DNA of 64,000 nt from Actinoplanes couchii (lineage in GTDB: Bacteria > Actinomycetota > Actinomycetes > Mycobacteriales > Micromonosporaceae), in assembly GCF_016862075.1 (NCBI RefSeq), contig NZ_BOMG01000060.1:1-64000 (forward strand), read 5' to 3'. The notes beneath the pieces are model-generated. The model did not search any database. It was given only the letters and a program-made list of their open reading frames with translations, and was not told the origin of the DNA. A program made the position numbers and the translations under genes. Positions 33,940 to 42,055 of the stretch are shown here, in pieces (within the stretch, counting starts at the first letter, position 1; each line of letters starts with the position of its first letter).

Positions 33940-34778
33940 TGTTCGAGCCCTCGCAGGGCCTTCACGCGAGCCTCCAGGAGGATGCGTGTGCCGGTGACCC
34001 GGGTGACGGGGACACCGATGTCGTTCCACGATTCCGCGAACTCGTCGTCGGCGAGTTCATCGGTGTACAACCCGGTGACCTCGTTCGGTGCGGCGAACGA
34101 GTTGATGCCGAAGGTGCCGATCTTGGACGAGGCGAACGACACGTACACCTCGTCACACACCGAGACGAGTGCCCGCTTCGTCGCGGCCTCCTCCGACGAC
34201 AGCTCCAGCATGCCGTGCATGGTGGAGACCGTGGCCGTGCCGAAGAACCCGGCCCGCAACCGCCCCCGTCCTTCGAGCGCGTTGCCGAACGAACCGACCA
34301 TCGCGCCGGACTGACGCCGGATGACCCCGCCGGGCATGACCACGGTGGCGTTCGACTGCTCGACCAGCAGACTCGCGGTCCGCAGCCCGAAGGTGACCAC
34401 GATCAGGTCGCTGCGGTCGACAAGTTCCTCGGCCAGGTAGTACGAGGTCGATGAGGAGTCGATGGCGATCGAGTCACCGTCCTGCACCAGTTGGGCGACC
34501 TCCCGGGCGATGGCCCGTTTCGCCGCCGAGTCCACCCGGACCCGGTCCACGAACGATCCCTCCTCACCTCGGCTCGACGCGACGGCGCCCCCGCGGACCC
34601 GGCGCAGCAGCGAACGGTCCTCCAGGACGTCCAGGTCCTTGCGGATGGTGACCTCGGAGACGCTGAGACGATGGGCCAGCTCTTTCACGTTCACCCGGCC
34701 GGTGTCGCGCAGCTCTTGCAGGATCACCTCTTCGCGGAGTCCCTCGACGCGTTCTGGGGCGAGCTTCCGATCGGACAC
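33936..34778 (-). CDS. DeoR-family repressor of the rhamnose locus
   Basis: This 280-residue regulator has an N-terminal DeoR winged helix (ILQELRDTGRVNVKELAHRLSV, then EVTIRKDLDVLEDRSLLRRVRGGA) and a C-terminal phosphosugar-sensing domain (DSIAIDSSSTSYYLAEEL, VVTFGLRTASLL, VVMPGGVIRRQSGAMVG, FFGTATVSTMHGM). The inducer is likely L-rhamnulose 1-phosphate or a related phosphate. The GTG start has GGAGG 7 nt upstream. The upstream gap holds a CGAAAG...CTTTCG dyad, and a longer form of the same dyad lies between the divergent operons at 38711, so it probably controls both. Confidence 0.88.
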   Translation of the reverse strand: MSDRKLAPERVEGLREEVILQELRDTGRVNVKELAHRLSVSEVTIRKDLDVLEDRSLLRRVRGGAVASSRGEEGSFVDRVRVDSAAKRAIAREVAQLVQDGDSIAIDSSSTSYYLAEELVDRSDLIVVTFGLRTASLLVEQSNATVVMPGGVIRRQSGAMVGSFGNALEGRGRLRAGFFGTATVSTMHGMLELSSEEAATKRALVSVCDEVYVSFASSKIGTFGINSFAAPNEVTGLYTDELADDEFAESWNDIGVPVTRVTGTRILLEARVKALRGLEQ

Positions 34779-34857
34779 AGGGGCTCCTCCGAGGGCGGGA
34801 TCAGGGCGTCACGATGGCAGCCCGGTTGATACGAAGTCAAGGCGATACGCAACTCTG

Positions 34858-34876
34858 CGAAAGCGGTGGGCTTTCG
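34858..34876. promoter_or_regulatory. CGAAAG / CTTTCG dyad upstream of the DeoR gene
   Basis: CGAAAG (34858-34863) and CTTTCG (34871-34876) are separated by 7 bp, in the 100-bp gap before the DeoR regulator gene. The same half-sites with an 8-bp spacer occur at 38711-38738. This is a probable autoregulatory operator, although the spacing differs by one base. Confidence 0.5.
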
Positions 34877-34878
34877 TT

Positions 34879-37800
34879 TCATGGGTCATGACGGGTCACC
34901 CGTTCCAGATGGTCGAGAACGTGCCGATAGGGCTGCCCGGTGGCGCGGGACAGGCCCATCTCGCACGTGCGGTTCAGCGAGGCATACCCGCTGGTGGGGT
35001 TACGCCTGACTTCGGCGGCCTCCCGGCCGGTGGCGGCGGCGGTGAGTTCCGGGTGCAGCATGCCGCGGTCACCCGCGAAGGCACAGCAGCCCCAGTCGTC
35101 GGGGACGATGACGGTCTCCGCGATGGCCGAACCGAGCACGCGCAGCGCCGGACCGATCCCCAGCCGGGCCGAAGAACAGGTCGGATGCAACGTCAACGAC
35201 GCCATCCGTTGCCGGACCACCAACCGCGGGAGCAGCTGCTCGGCGGCGAAGACCACCGAGTCGACAACCGTGATCCCCTCCACCAGAGCAGCGAGCCCTT
35301 CGGTACACGACGACGCGTCACAGACCACAGGAATCGCACCGTCCCGGGTAGCGGCCCGCAACGCCGCGACGACCCGCCCCGACATCTCGTGGTGCCCCGC
35401 CGACAGCCCCTTGGACTTCCACGGCGTGCCACAGCACAGCGACGGCAACCCATCAGGAGTAGCCACCGAGACACCGGCCCGATTACAAAGAAGCAGGAAC
35501 GCCTCAGCCACCCCGAGCGCCGAGCCGGCCCCGAGCGCCGAGCCGGCCCCGAGCGCCGAGCCGGCCCCGAGCGCCGGGCTTGGCCCGAGCGCCATGCCAG
35601 CCTCAAACGCCGAACCTGCCCCGAGCGCCGAAGCTGCCCCGCGCGCTGTGCCAGCTTCAAACACTGAGTCTGGCCTGAGTGCTGAACCTGTCTCAAGCGC
35701 CACGTTTATCCCAAGCGCCGGGTCTGCCCCAAGCGCCGGGCCGGCGCCGTGAGCCGGACTGGTGCGATCGGATGGGATCGCCGTGGTTTTTCGGCTGGGT
35801 GGATCGGTGGGGCCGAACATCGCGGTGGTGCAACTGCTGAAGTAGATCGCCACCGGTTCGGCAGCCCGGCGCAGCGGTCGTCGGCTGCCGCCCACCGGTA
35901 GATCAGCGGAGTACTCGGGAACCCGGTCTGGGCCCAGGACCCGTCGGCCCACCCGGGTCACGGTGCGGGGGAGCGCGGCCGGAAGCCGATCCGCGATGGT
36001 CAGCGCGACACCCGCCGCCCGGGTGACGCCCGCCCAGTGCCGGGCAGCGGCCCGGCCTCCGGCCTGAGCGGCGGGCGACTGGACCTCGGCCCGCAGGCGA
36101 CGGACGAGGTCGCCGGTGTCGATGCCGACCGGGCAGACGGTCTGACACATGCCGTCGACTGCGCAGGTGTCCACTCCGGCGTACTCGTAGTCCCGTTCCA
36201 GCTCTCCGGCCAGCGCCTGATCACCGCTCGCCCGGGCATGCTGCATCTCGCGCCGGAGCACGATGCGTTGCCGTGGGGTCATCGTCAGGTCCCGGCTGGG
36301 GCAGGACGGCTCGCAGTAGCCGCACTCCACACACCGGTCGACCTCTTTCTCGACCACCGGTGTGGTCTTCAGGTCGTGCAGGTGGGCCTCGGGATCGTCG
36401 GTGAGCAGGACACCGGGATTGAGGATGCCGCGGGGATCGACCAGCTGCTTGAGGTCCCGCATGATCCCGTAGAGCTCGTCGCCGTACTGACGGCGGACGA
36501 ACGGCGCCATCATCCGCCCGGTGCCGTGCTCGGCTTTCAGGGTGCCACCCTGGCCGAGCACCAGATCCACCATCTCCTCGGTGAACCGGGTGTAACGGTC
36601 GAGCGAGGTGAACCGTTCGTTGATCATGAAGTGGATGTTGCCGTCCTTGGCATGGCCGAAGATGACGCTGTCCGCATAGCCGAACTCGATGAACAGCCGC
36701 GACAGCCCGGCGCAGGTGGCGGCGAGACGCTCGACCGGGACCGCGATGTCCTCGAGCAGGGCTGTCGTCCCCGGCGGCCGGGCACCGGCGACCAGCGTGT
36801 ACAGGCCTTTGCGGATGTGCCACAGCTGCCCACGGCGGGTCGCGTCGGTGCTCAGCTCTGCCGGGTTGACCAGCGGCAGGCTGTCGAGCAGCGCCGTCAC
36901 GCCGGCCTGTCGAGCCGCCAGCGCCTCGGCGGTGGTCTCCTGTAGTTCCACCAGGAGTGCGGCGTGCTGGTCGACGTCCAGCCGGAGCAGGTCGGCGGTT
37001 GCTTTCGGGTCGCGCTGGGCGACTCTGAGGCTGGTGGAGTCCAGCAGCTCGATGGCGGCGAAACCGGCGGCCACCAGGTCAGGGAGGGCCCGGGTGGCGG
37101 CGTCGAGATCGGCGAAGACCAGCAGTGCGGTGGCCAGGTGGGTGCGCAGGGCGACGGTGCGGAAGGTCGCCCGCGCGACAAATGCCAGGGTGCCCTCGCT
37201 ACCGACCGCAAGCCGCAACAGGATGTCGAGCGGCTGGTCGAAGTCGACGAACGAGTTCAGCCCGTAGCCCATGGTGTTCTTGATCGCCCACAGGCGCTGG
37301 ATGGCTTCGACCGACTCGGGGTTGCCGCGGATCCGGTCCCGGAGCCGGAGAAGGCCGTGGTGGATGTCCGGTTCCCGCTCCAGCAGCAGCCGGTGCGCCT
37401 CCGGATCAGCGGTGTCGATCACCGTGCCACTGGGCAGGACCAGCGTCGCCGACTCCAGGGTGCGGTAGGTGTTCTCGGTCGTGCCGCAGAGCATGCCCGA
37501 GGAGTTGTTCGCGACGACGCCACCGACGGTGCACGCGATCTCGCTGGCCGGGTCGGGACCGAGCCTCCGCCCGTACCGCAAGAGCCTGGTGTTGACCTGT
37601 CGCACCGTGGCGCCGGGCTGTGCCTCGACCGTGGTGCCGTCACCGTGGACCCGGATGTCACGGAAGTGTCTGCGGGTGTCGACCAGTTGGTCGTCGGTCA
37701 CGCCCTGCCCGGACAGGCTGGTGCCACCGGACCGGAAGGTGACCGCCCGGCGGGTGGTCCGCAGGAGCTCGGCGACCTCGGCGGTGTCCTGGGGGATGAT

Positions 37801-37881
37801 GACGGTCCGCGGCACCAGGGCGAAGTGCGAGGCGTCATGGGCGTAGGCGAGGCGGTCGATGGGCCGCTCGGTGACCGTCAT
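34879..37881 (-). CDS. FAD- and Fe-S-dependent lactate-dehydrogenase-like oxidase (Dld/YdiJ type) with repeat insertion
   Basis: This 1000-residue respiratory dehydrogenase has an FAD-binding domain (about 30-230: VTFRSGGTSLSGQGVTD, ACTVGGVVANNSSGM), the FAD oxidase C-domain (to about 520, with VIFGHAKDGNIHFM), two ferredoxin Cys clusters (CVECGYCEPSCPSRD, CAVDGMCQTVCPVG) and CCG-type domains (SLCCGTPWKSKG, WGCCAFAGDRGML). It would oxidise a 2-hydroxy acid. In this locus L-lactate from rhamnose-derived lactaldehyde is the likely substrate, though the YdiJ group often prefers D-isomers. Between MFGPTDP and AEAFLLLC there is an insertion of roughly 110 residues carrying thirteen 6-residue repeats. 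It starts 9 bp after the aldolase gene. Confidence 0.88.
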   Translation of the reverse strand: MTVTERPIDRLAYAHDASHFALVPRTVIIPQDTAEVAELLRTTRRAVTFRSGGTSLSGQGVTDDQLVDTRRHFRDIRVHGDGTTVEAQPGATVRQVNTRLLRYGRRLGPDPASEIACTVGGVVANNSSGMLCGTTENTYRTLESATLVLPSGTVIDTADPEAHRLLLEREPDIHHGLLRLRDRIRGNPESVEAIQRLWAIKNTMGYGLNSFVDFDQPLDILLRLAVGSEGTLAFVARATFRTVALRTHLATALLVFADLDAATRALPDLVAAGFAAIELLDSTSLRVAQRDPKATADLLRLDVDQHAALLVELQETTAEALAARQAGVTALLDSLPLVNPAELSTDATRRGQLWHIRKGLYTLVAGARPPGTTALLEDIAVPVERLAATCAGLSRLFIEFGYADSVIFGHAKDGNIHFMINERFTSLDRYTRFTEEMVDLVLGQGGTLKAEHGTGRMMAPFVRRQYGDELYGIMRDLKQLVDPRGILNPGVLLTDDPEAHLHDLKTTPVVEKEVDRCVECGYCEPSCPSRDLTMTPRQRIVLRREMQHARASGDQALAGELERDYEYAGVDTCAVDGMCQTVCPVGIDTGDLVRRLRAEVQSPAAQAGGRAAARHWAGVTRAAGVALTIADRLPAALPRTVTRVGRRVLGPDRVPEYSADLPVGGSRRPLRRAAEPVAIYFSSCTTAMFGPTDPPSRKTTAIPSDRTSPAHGAGPALGADPALGINVALETGSALRPDSVFEAGTARGAASALGAGSAFEAGMALGPSPALGAGSALGAGSALGAGSALGVAEAFLLLCNRAGVSVATPDGLPSLCCGTPWKSKGLSAGHHEMSGRVVAALRAATRDGAIPVVCDASSCTEGLAALVEGITVVDSVVFAAEQLLPRLVVRQRMASLTLHPTCSSARLGIGPALRVLGSAIAETVIVPDDWGCCAFAGDRGMLHPELTAAATGREAAEVRRNPTSGYASLNRTCEMGLSRATGQPYRHVLDHLERVTRHDP
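35514..35747 (-). repeat. 18-bp in-frame tandem array, 13 copies, inside the FAD/Fe-S oxidase
   Basis: Thirteen units of 18 bp run without a break or phase change. The three at 35514-35567 are identical (CGAGCGCCGAGCCGGCCC); units further right diverge progressively (for example TGAGTGCTGAACCTGTCT at 35676). On the coding strand they read ALGAGS and variants such as AFEAGM and ALETGS. Confidence 0.95.
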
Positions 37882-37890
37882 CGTCTGCTC

Positions 37891-38661
37891 CTAGAGTCCG
37901 GCGATCTGACGGCGCCGCTCGGTCATGTCCGCGCGGGTGAAGTAGTGGTCGACGGTGTCGCTGCCGAGGCCGGCCACACCACCGATCGACAGCGCGCCGA
38001 TCCGGATCCGGGCACCCTTGAGCGCCATCAGGGTGATCGCCTCGGCGGCCTCGGCGGTTTCGGCCCGGGTGACGATGCCGTGGTTGCCGAGCAGGATCAG
38101 TGACGGTGGCTCCGGGCGCTCCGCGAGAGCCTCGCGCAGGCACCGGGTGAAGAGGCGGCCCAGGGCGAGGCCGGGCTCGGCGTAGGGCACGAACAGCGGC
38201 CGGCCGACGACCACCGCCTCGTCGGAGTAGACCCACTCCTCGAACGCGGTCGCGGCGTGCACGCTCGACAGCAGCGTGACCAGCGGAGTCGGGTGGGTGT
38301 GCGCCACGTAGGCGGCGGGCGCCAAGGCGTGGACAGCGGCGTGGATCAGGGTCTCGATCGAGCCCTTGCGCCGGACACCGTCGTGCTCACCGGCGTCGAG
38401 CAGCTCCGACAGGTCCTGCTGGATGGAGGCGGGATCGTCGATCAGGGCCATCAGCGGCTCGATCTCGGTGCGGACGAAGTCGCCGGCGGTGACGCGGGAG
38501 AGATAGGAGCCGGATGTCTTGACGACGAACGAGTCGGCGTCGTGACGTCGCGAGGTGTTGCCCTCCGCGAGGATCACCAGATCCTTGGCGGGGTCACCGA
38601 GTGATGCCGAAAGCTGCAGAAGATCTTCGCTGACCAGGTCGGGCCGCCACTGAGTGCTCAT
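37891..38661 (-). CDS. Class II aldolase/adducin-family protein
   Basis: This 256-residue protein has the class II aldolase pattern: LVILAEGNTSRRHDADSFVVKTSG, THIA-type zinc site AYVAHTHPTPLVTLL (two His), VYSDEAVVVGRPLFVPYAEPG and LILLGNHGIVTRAETAEAA (third zinc His). Family members cleave or epimerise sugar phosphates or decarboxylate sugar acids. Since the divergent gene already encodes rhamnulose-1-phosphate aldolase, this one probably acts on another deoxysugar phosphate or sugar acid. It is the first gene of the minus-strand rhamnose operon. Confidence 0.85.
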   Translation of the reverse strand: MSTQWRPDLVSEDLLQLSASLGDPAKDLVILAEGNTSRRHDADSFVVKTSGSYLSRVTAGDFVRTEIEPLMALIDDPASIQQDLSELLDAGEHDGVRRKGSIETLIHAAVHALAPAAYVAHTHPTPLVTLLSSVHAATAFEEWVYSDEAVVVGRPLFVPYAEPGLALGRLFTRCLREALAERPEPPSLILLGNHGIVTRAETAEAAEAITLMALKGARIRIGALSIGGVAGLGSDTVDHYFTRADMTERRRQIAGL

Positions 38662-38668
38662 GGCCGGA

Positions 38669-38698
38669 AGTCTGGCAGTCGCGAGGCTCTGCGGTCAA
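38669..38698 (-). promoter_or_regulatory. Candidate promoter for the minus-strand rhamnose operon
   Basis: Reading the minus strand, TTGACC (38698-38693) is followed after 18 bp by CAGACT (38674-38669). The -35 is good and the -10 weak. It lies 12 bp from the DeoR-type operator. Confidence 0.35.
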
Positions 38699-38710
38699 GC
38701 AAAACGAAAC

Positions 38711-38738
38711 CATACGAAAGTCGCGCTACTTTCGTATG
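38711..38738. promoter_or_regulatory. DeoR-type operator between the divergent rhamnose operons
   Basis: Perfect 10-bp arms CATACGAAAG and CTTTCGTATG flank the 8-bp spacer TCGCGCTA. The site sits between outward-facing candidate promoters, 12 bp from each -35 element, so one bound repressor could silence both operons. Confidence 0.8.
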
Positions 38739-38750
38739 AAACAAAATTTC

Positions 38751-38780
38751 TTGACGTTCGCAACCGGCCACTCCTATGTT
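38751..38780 (+). promoter_or_regulatory. Sigma-70-like promoter of the aldolase/dehydrogenase gene
   Basis: TTGACG (38751-38756) and TATGTT (38775-38780) are separated by 18 bp. Transcription would begin near 38787, giving a short leader with AGGAACCCAGG before the ATG at 38812. Confidence 0.6.
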
Positions 38781-38811
38781 GGAGCCACCTCCAGACGCGA
38801 AGGAACCCAGG

Positions 38812-40848
38812 ATGACCGACAGCGCTTCACGTCAGCTCCTCGCACGGTCGCACCGGCTCGGCGCCGACCGCACGGTGACCAACTTCGGCGGCGGCAACAC
38901 CTCGGCCAAGGGCCGGGAGATCGATCCCGCGACCGGTGACGAGGTCGACCTGCTCTGGGTGAAGGGTTCCGGCGGTGACCTGGCCACACTGGCCGAGGCG
39001 GGTCTGGCGATCGTCCGCCTCGACCGGTTCCGTGCGCTCAGACGCGTCTACCGGGGCCCCGAGCACGAGGACGAGATGGTCGCGGCCTTCGATCACGTCC
39101 AGCACGGCCGCAGCGGCGCGGCGCCGTCGATCGACACCAGCATGCACGCGCTGGTCGATGCCGCCCACGTCGACCACCTGCACCCCGACGCCGGCATCGC
39201 CATCGCGACCGCGGCGGACGGCGAGGAGCTGACCCGCACCATCTTCGGAGGCAAGGTCGCCTGGGTGAACTGGCGCCGGCCAGGCTTCCAGCTCGGCCTC
39301 GACATCGCCGCCATCAAGGAGTCCAGCCCGGAGGTCATCGGGGTGATCCTGGGCGGTCACGGCATCACCGCCTGGGGTGACACCAGCCACGAGGCCGAGA
39401 CCAACAGCCTGTGGATCATCCGGACCGCGGAGAGATACATCGCTGAGCACGGGGCCGAGCTTCCCTTCGGCGAGCCGCTGGAGGGATACCAGGCACTTCC
39501 CGCGGCGTTACGAGGGGAGAAGGCTGCCGCTCTCATCCCGCACATCCGCGGGCTGGTCTCCACCGACCGCACCCAGGTCGGGCACTTCATCGACAGCGAG
39601 GTGGTCCTCGATTTCCTCGCCTCGTCGGCTCACCCGCGACTGGCCGCCCTCGGCACCAGCTGTCCCGACCACTTCCTGCGCACCAAGGTCCGCCCTCTGG
39701 TGCTGGACCTGCCGACGGACGCCACGGTCGAGGAGTCGATCGCCCGGCTCACCGAGCTGCACACCGCCTACCGGGCCGACTACTCCGCCTACTACCAGGC
39801 ACACGCGACGCCTGACAGCCCACCGATGCGCGGCGCCGACCCTGCGATCGTCCTGATCCCCGGCGTCGGCATGATCAGCTGGGGTGCGGACAAGAAGACC
39901 GCCCGGGTGGCCGGGGAGTATTTCGTCAACGCCATCAACGCGATGCGGGGCGCGGAGGCTCTGTCGACCTACCAGCCGATCCCCGAGTCGGAGAAGTTCC
40001 GCGTCGAGTACTGGGCGCTCGAAGAGGCGAAACTTCAGCGGATGCCGGCGCCGAAACCGCTCGCCACCAGGATCGCCCTGGTCACCGGCGCGGCCGGCGG
40101 CATCGGCAAGGCGGTTGCGAAACGCCTCGCCGCCGAGGGTGCCTGCGTCGTCATCGCCGACCTCGAGCTGGAGAAGGCACAGGCTGCCGCCGCCGAGATC
40201 GGCTCTCCGGACGTGGCCGTCGGCGTTAGTGCCGACGTCACCAGCGAGGAGGGCGTGGCCGGCGCCGTGCGGGCCGCTGTTCTCGCGTTCGGCGGGCTCG
40301 ACCTCGTCGTCAACAACGCGGGTCTGGTGCTGGCCCGCTCCCTGTTCGACACCACCGTCGCGGACTGGGACCTGCAGAACGACGTGATGGCCAAAGGGTC
40401 GTTCCTGGTCTCCCGGGCGGCGGCGCGGGTGCTGGTCGACCAGGGGCTCGGCGGCGACATCATCTACATCTCGTCGAAGAATTCGATCTTCGCCGGTCCG
40501 GAGAACCTCGCATATTCCGCGGCGAAGGCCAACCAGGCCCACCAGGTCCGTCTCCTCGCCGCCGAGCTGGGTGTCCACGGCATCAAGGTCAACGGCATCA
40601 ACCCCGATGGTGTCGTACGGGGCTCGGGCATGTTCGCCAACGGGTGGGGCGCGAAGCGGGCCGCTGTTTACGGGGTGGCCGAAGAGGATCTGGGCCACTA
40701 CTACGCCCAGCGCACCCTGCTCAAACGGGAGGTCCTGCCGGAGAACGTGGCCAACGCCGTCTTCGTCCTCGCGTCAGCGGACATGAGCCACACCACAGGT
40801 CTGCACGTCCCGGTGGATGCGGGGGTGGCCGCTGCCTTCCTGCGCTGA
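38812..40848 (+). CDS. rhaEW: Bifunctional rhamnulose-1-phosphate aldolase / lactaldehyde dehydrogenase
   Basis: This is a 678-residue fusion. Residues 1-400 are a class II aldolase domain (TNFGGGNTSAKG, DHLHPDAGIAIA, VILGGHGITAWGDT, HFIDSEVVLDF) that splits L-rhamnulose 1-phosphate into dihydroxyacetone phosphate and L-lactaldehyde. Residues 425-678 are a short-chain dehydrogenase (VTGAAGGIGKAVAKRL, VNNAGLV, YISSKNSIF, catalytic YSAAK) that oxidises the lactaldehyde to lactate with NAD. This fusion is the known RhaEW/YuxG type. The ATG at 38812 has AGGAACCCAGG immediately before it; an in-frame start 36 bp upstream lies in the promoter. Confidence 0.93.
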   Translation: MTDSASRQLLARSHRLGADRTVTNFGGGNTSAKGREIDPATGDEVDLLWVKGSGGDLATLAEAGLAIVRLDRFRALRRVYRGPEHEDEMVAAFDHVQHGRSGAAPSIDTSMHALVDAAHVDHLHPDAGIAIATAADGEELTRTIFGGKVAWVNWRRPGFQLGLDIAAIKESSPEVIGVILGGHGITAWGDTSHEAETNSLWIIRTAERYIAEHGAELPFGEPLEGYQALPAALRGEKAAALIPHIRGLVSTDRTQVGHFIDSEVVLDFLASSAHPRLAALGTSCPDHFLRTKVRPLVLDLPTDATVEESIARLTELHTAYRADYSAYYQAHATPDSPPMRGADPAIVLIPGVGMISWGADKKTARVAGEYFVNAINAMRGAEALSTYQPIPESEKFRVEYWALEEAKLQRMPAPKPLATRIALVTGAAGGIGKAVAKRLAAEGACVVIADLELEKAQAAAAEIGSPDVAVGVSADVTSEEGVAGAVRAAVLAFGGLDLVVNNAGLVLARSLFDTTVADWDLQNDVMAKGSFLVSRAAARVLVDQGLGGDIIYISSKNSIFAGPENLAYSAAKANQAHQVRLLAAELGVHGIKVNGINPDGVVRGSGMFANGWGAKRAAVYGVAEEDLGHYYAQRTLLKREVLPENVANAVFVLASADMSHTTGLHVPVDAGVAAAFLR

Positions 40849-40978
40849 CCACCGGCCCGAGCTGATCTGCGTTCCTACCAGGTTGGGCAGGCCGGATCTG
40901 CTGTCATGCCGGATGGGAGACACCGAGCGTGCTGTCAATCCTGGCGGGAGGTACCGGGCTGACGTGCCGTGTCTGGTG

Positions 40979-41270
40979 TCAATGCCGGGCGGGAGGTTCG
41001 AGCCGTGGATCGCGGCGCAGCGCGTTGACGATCTCCACGGTCTCGAACGGTTGCAGCCGACCCGGTAGGCGCAGCATCGCCGTGACCAGTTCGGCGCTTC
41101 GTTGTCCCGGGGCGCCGAACTGGGAGGGCCCCGGGCAGGCCCGTGGCGCTGATCATGCTGGCCATGAAGTTGATGGCGGCCGGGGGCCTTACTGCAGGTC
41201 GTCGACGACAATCACCAGCGGATGCCGTGGGCTGCCATCGCTCCTCAGGACCGTAGGGCGCATCGTCGAC
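40979..41270 (-). pseudogene. Possible decayed coding remnant
   Basis: The 455-bp gap 40849-41303 holds no intact gene. On the minus strand, three pieces in different frames look protein-like: HPLVIVVDDLQ (a Walker-B-like strand), NFMASMISATGLPGA, and a longer end AELVTAMLRLPGRLQPFETV continuing to a TGA at 40979. Together they suggest the 3' part of a gene broken by two frameshifts and a TAA. I cannot name the family. Confidence 0.3.
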
Positions 41271-41303
41271 TGCGGCGTAGCGTCGTCGGGGCTGGAAGAG
41301 GAA

Positions 41304-41978
41304 TCACGGTAGGTCGCCGACCTGGGCGCGTAGACCGTCCAGGATCAGGTCCAGGCCGGTCAGGAACTGGTCGCGGTCGTCGTGGTGGCCCAGGTCCTCG
41401 GCGATGCGGGTGACGAACGGGAAGGTCTCCGGGTCGAGGGCCGCCCACTGCTGTGCCTCGTGCCGGAGCATGTCGTCGCGGGTGCTGTCGGGGCCGGCCG
41501 CGACCGCGCGGCCGGCATCCTGGGCAGTGACGCTGGTCAGGTAGATGAAGATCGCCGTGGCCACCGCGAAACGTCGGCGCACCGGCAGCCGGGTCTCGGC
41601 GATCATGCCGCCGATCCGCTCCAGGAGCCGCATGGTGTGCGGCATGGTGTGCACCGCCACGACGTGCGGCGCGGCCCAGGTGTGCTGGTCCAGGGTGTCG
41701 TAGACGGACAGCGCGAGCGCCCGGATCCGCGCCTCCGGGCTGGTGCCCGGCTCTGGGCTCAGCCTTTCCAGCGCGGTGCCGATCACCTGGTCGGTGGCCA
41801 TAGTCACCAGCTCGTCCTTGTTCGCCACGTGCCAGTAGACCGCGCCGGCGCCGGTCTGCAGGCGCTCCGTCAGCAGTTTGAAGGTCAGGCCGCGGGATCC
41901 GTGCTCGTCGAGCAGGTCGACGGCGGCGTTCACGACAACGTCCCGGGAGAGGCGGCCCCGGTTCCTGGCTGGTGGCAT
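41304..41978 (-). CDS. TetR-family repressor of the adjacent MFS exporter
   Basis: This 224-residue regulator has an N-terminal TetR helix-turn-helix (VVVNAAVDLLDEHGSRGLTF, then LLTERLQTGAGAVYWHVANKDEL) and an all-helical ligand domain of the TetR_C_1-like type. Its start faces the start of an MFS gene 77 bp away, and two copies of a TGGAACGnCATTCCA operator fill the gap, the classic arrangement of a drug-responsive repressor and its exporter. ATG 41978 is chosen; ATG 41999 would begin inside the first operator. Confidence 0.9.
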   Translation of the reverse strand: MPPARNRGRLSRDVVVNAAVDLLDEHGSRGLTFKLLTERLQTGAGAVYWHVANKDELVTMATDQVIGTALERLSPEPGTSPEARIRALALSVYDTLDQHTWAAPHVVAVHTMPHTMRLLERIGGMIAETRLPVRRRFAVATAIFIYLTSVTAQDAGRAVAAGPDSTRDDMLRHEAQQWAALDPETFPFVTRIAEDLGHHDDRDQFLTGLDLILDGLRAQVGDLP

Positions 41979-41987
41979 GACCTCATC

Positions 41988-42017
41988 TTGACACGTCATG
42001 GAACGTCATTCCATACT
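41988..42017 (+). promoter_or_regulatory. MFS promoter overlapping operator 1
   Basis: TTGACA (41988-41993) and CATACT (42012-42017) are separated by 18 bp. The first operator occupies most of the spacer, so repressor binding would exclude RNA polymerase. Confidence 0.6.
41999..42013. promoter_or_regulatory. TetR operator copy 1
   Basis: TGGAACGTCATTCCA is a 15-bp dyad with one mismatched pair, matching copy 2 except at the central base. The centres of the two copies are 29 bp apart, close to three helical turns. Confidence 0.8.
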
Positions 42018-42027
42018 TGCCGAGCAA

Positions 42028-42042
42028 TGGAACGGCATTCCA
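42028..42042. promoter_or_regulatory. TetR operator copy 2
   Basis: TGGAACGGCATTCCA lies between the candidate transcription start and the ribosome binding site AAGGGGG (42044-42050) of the MFS gene, so it would act as a roadblock. Confidence 0.8.
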
Positions 42043-42055
42043 GAAGGGGGCAGTG

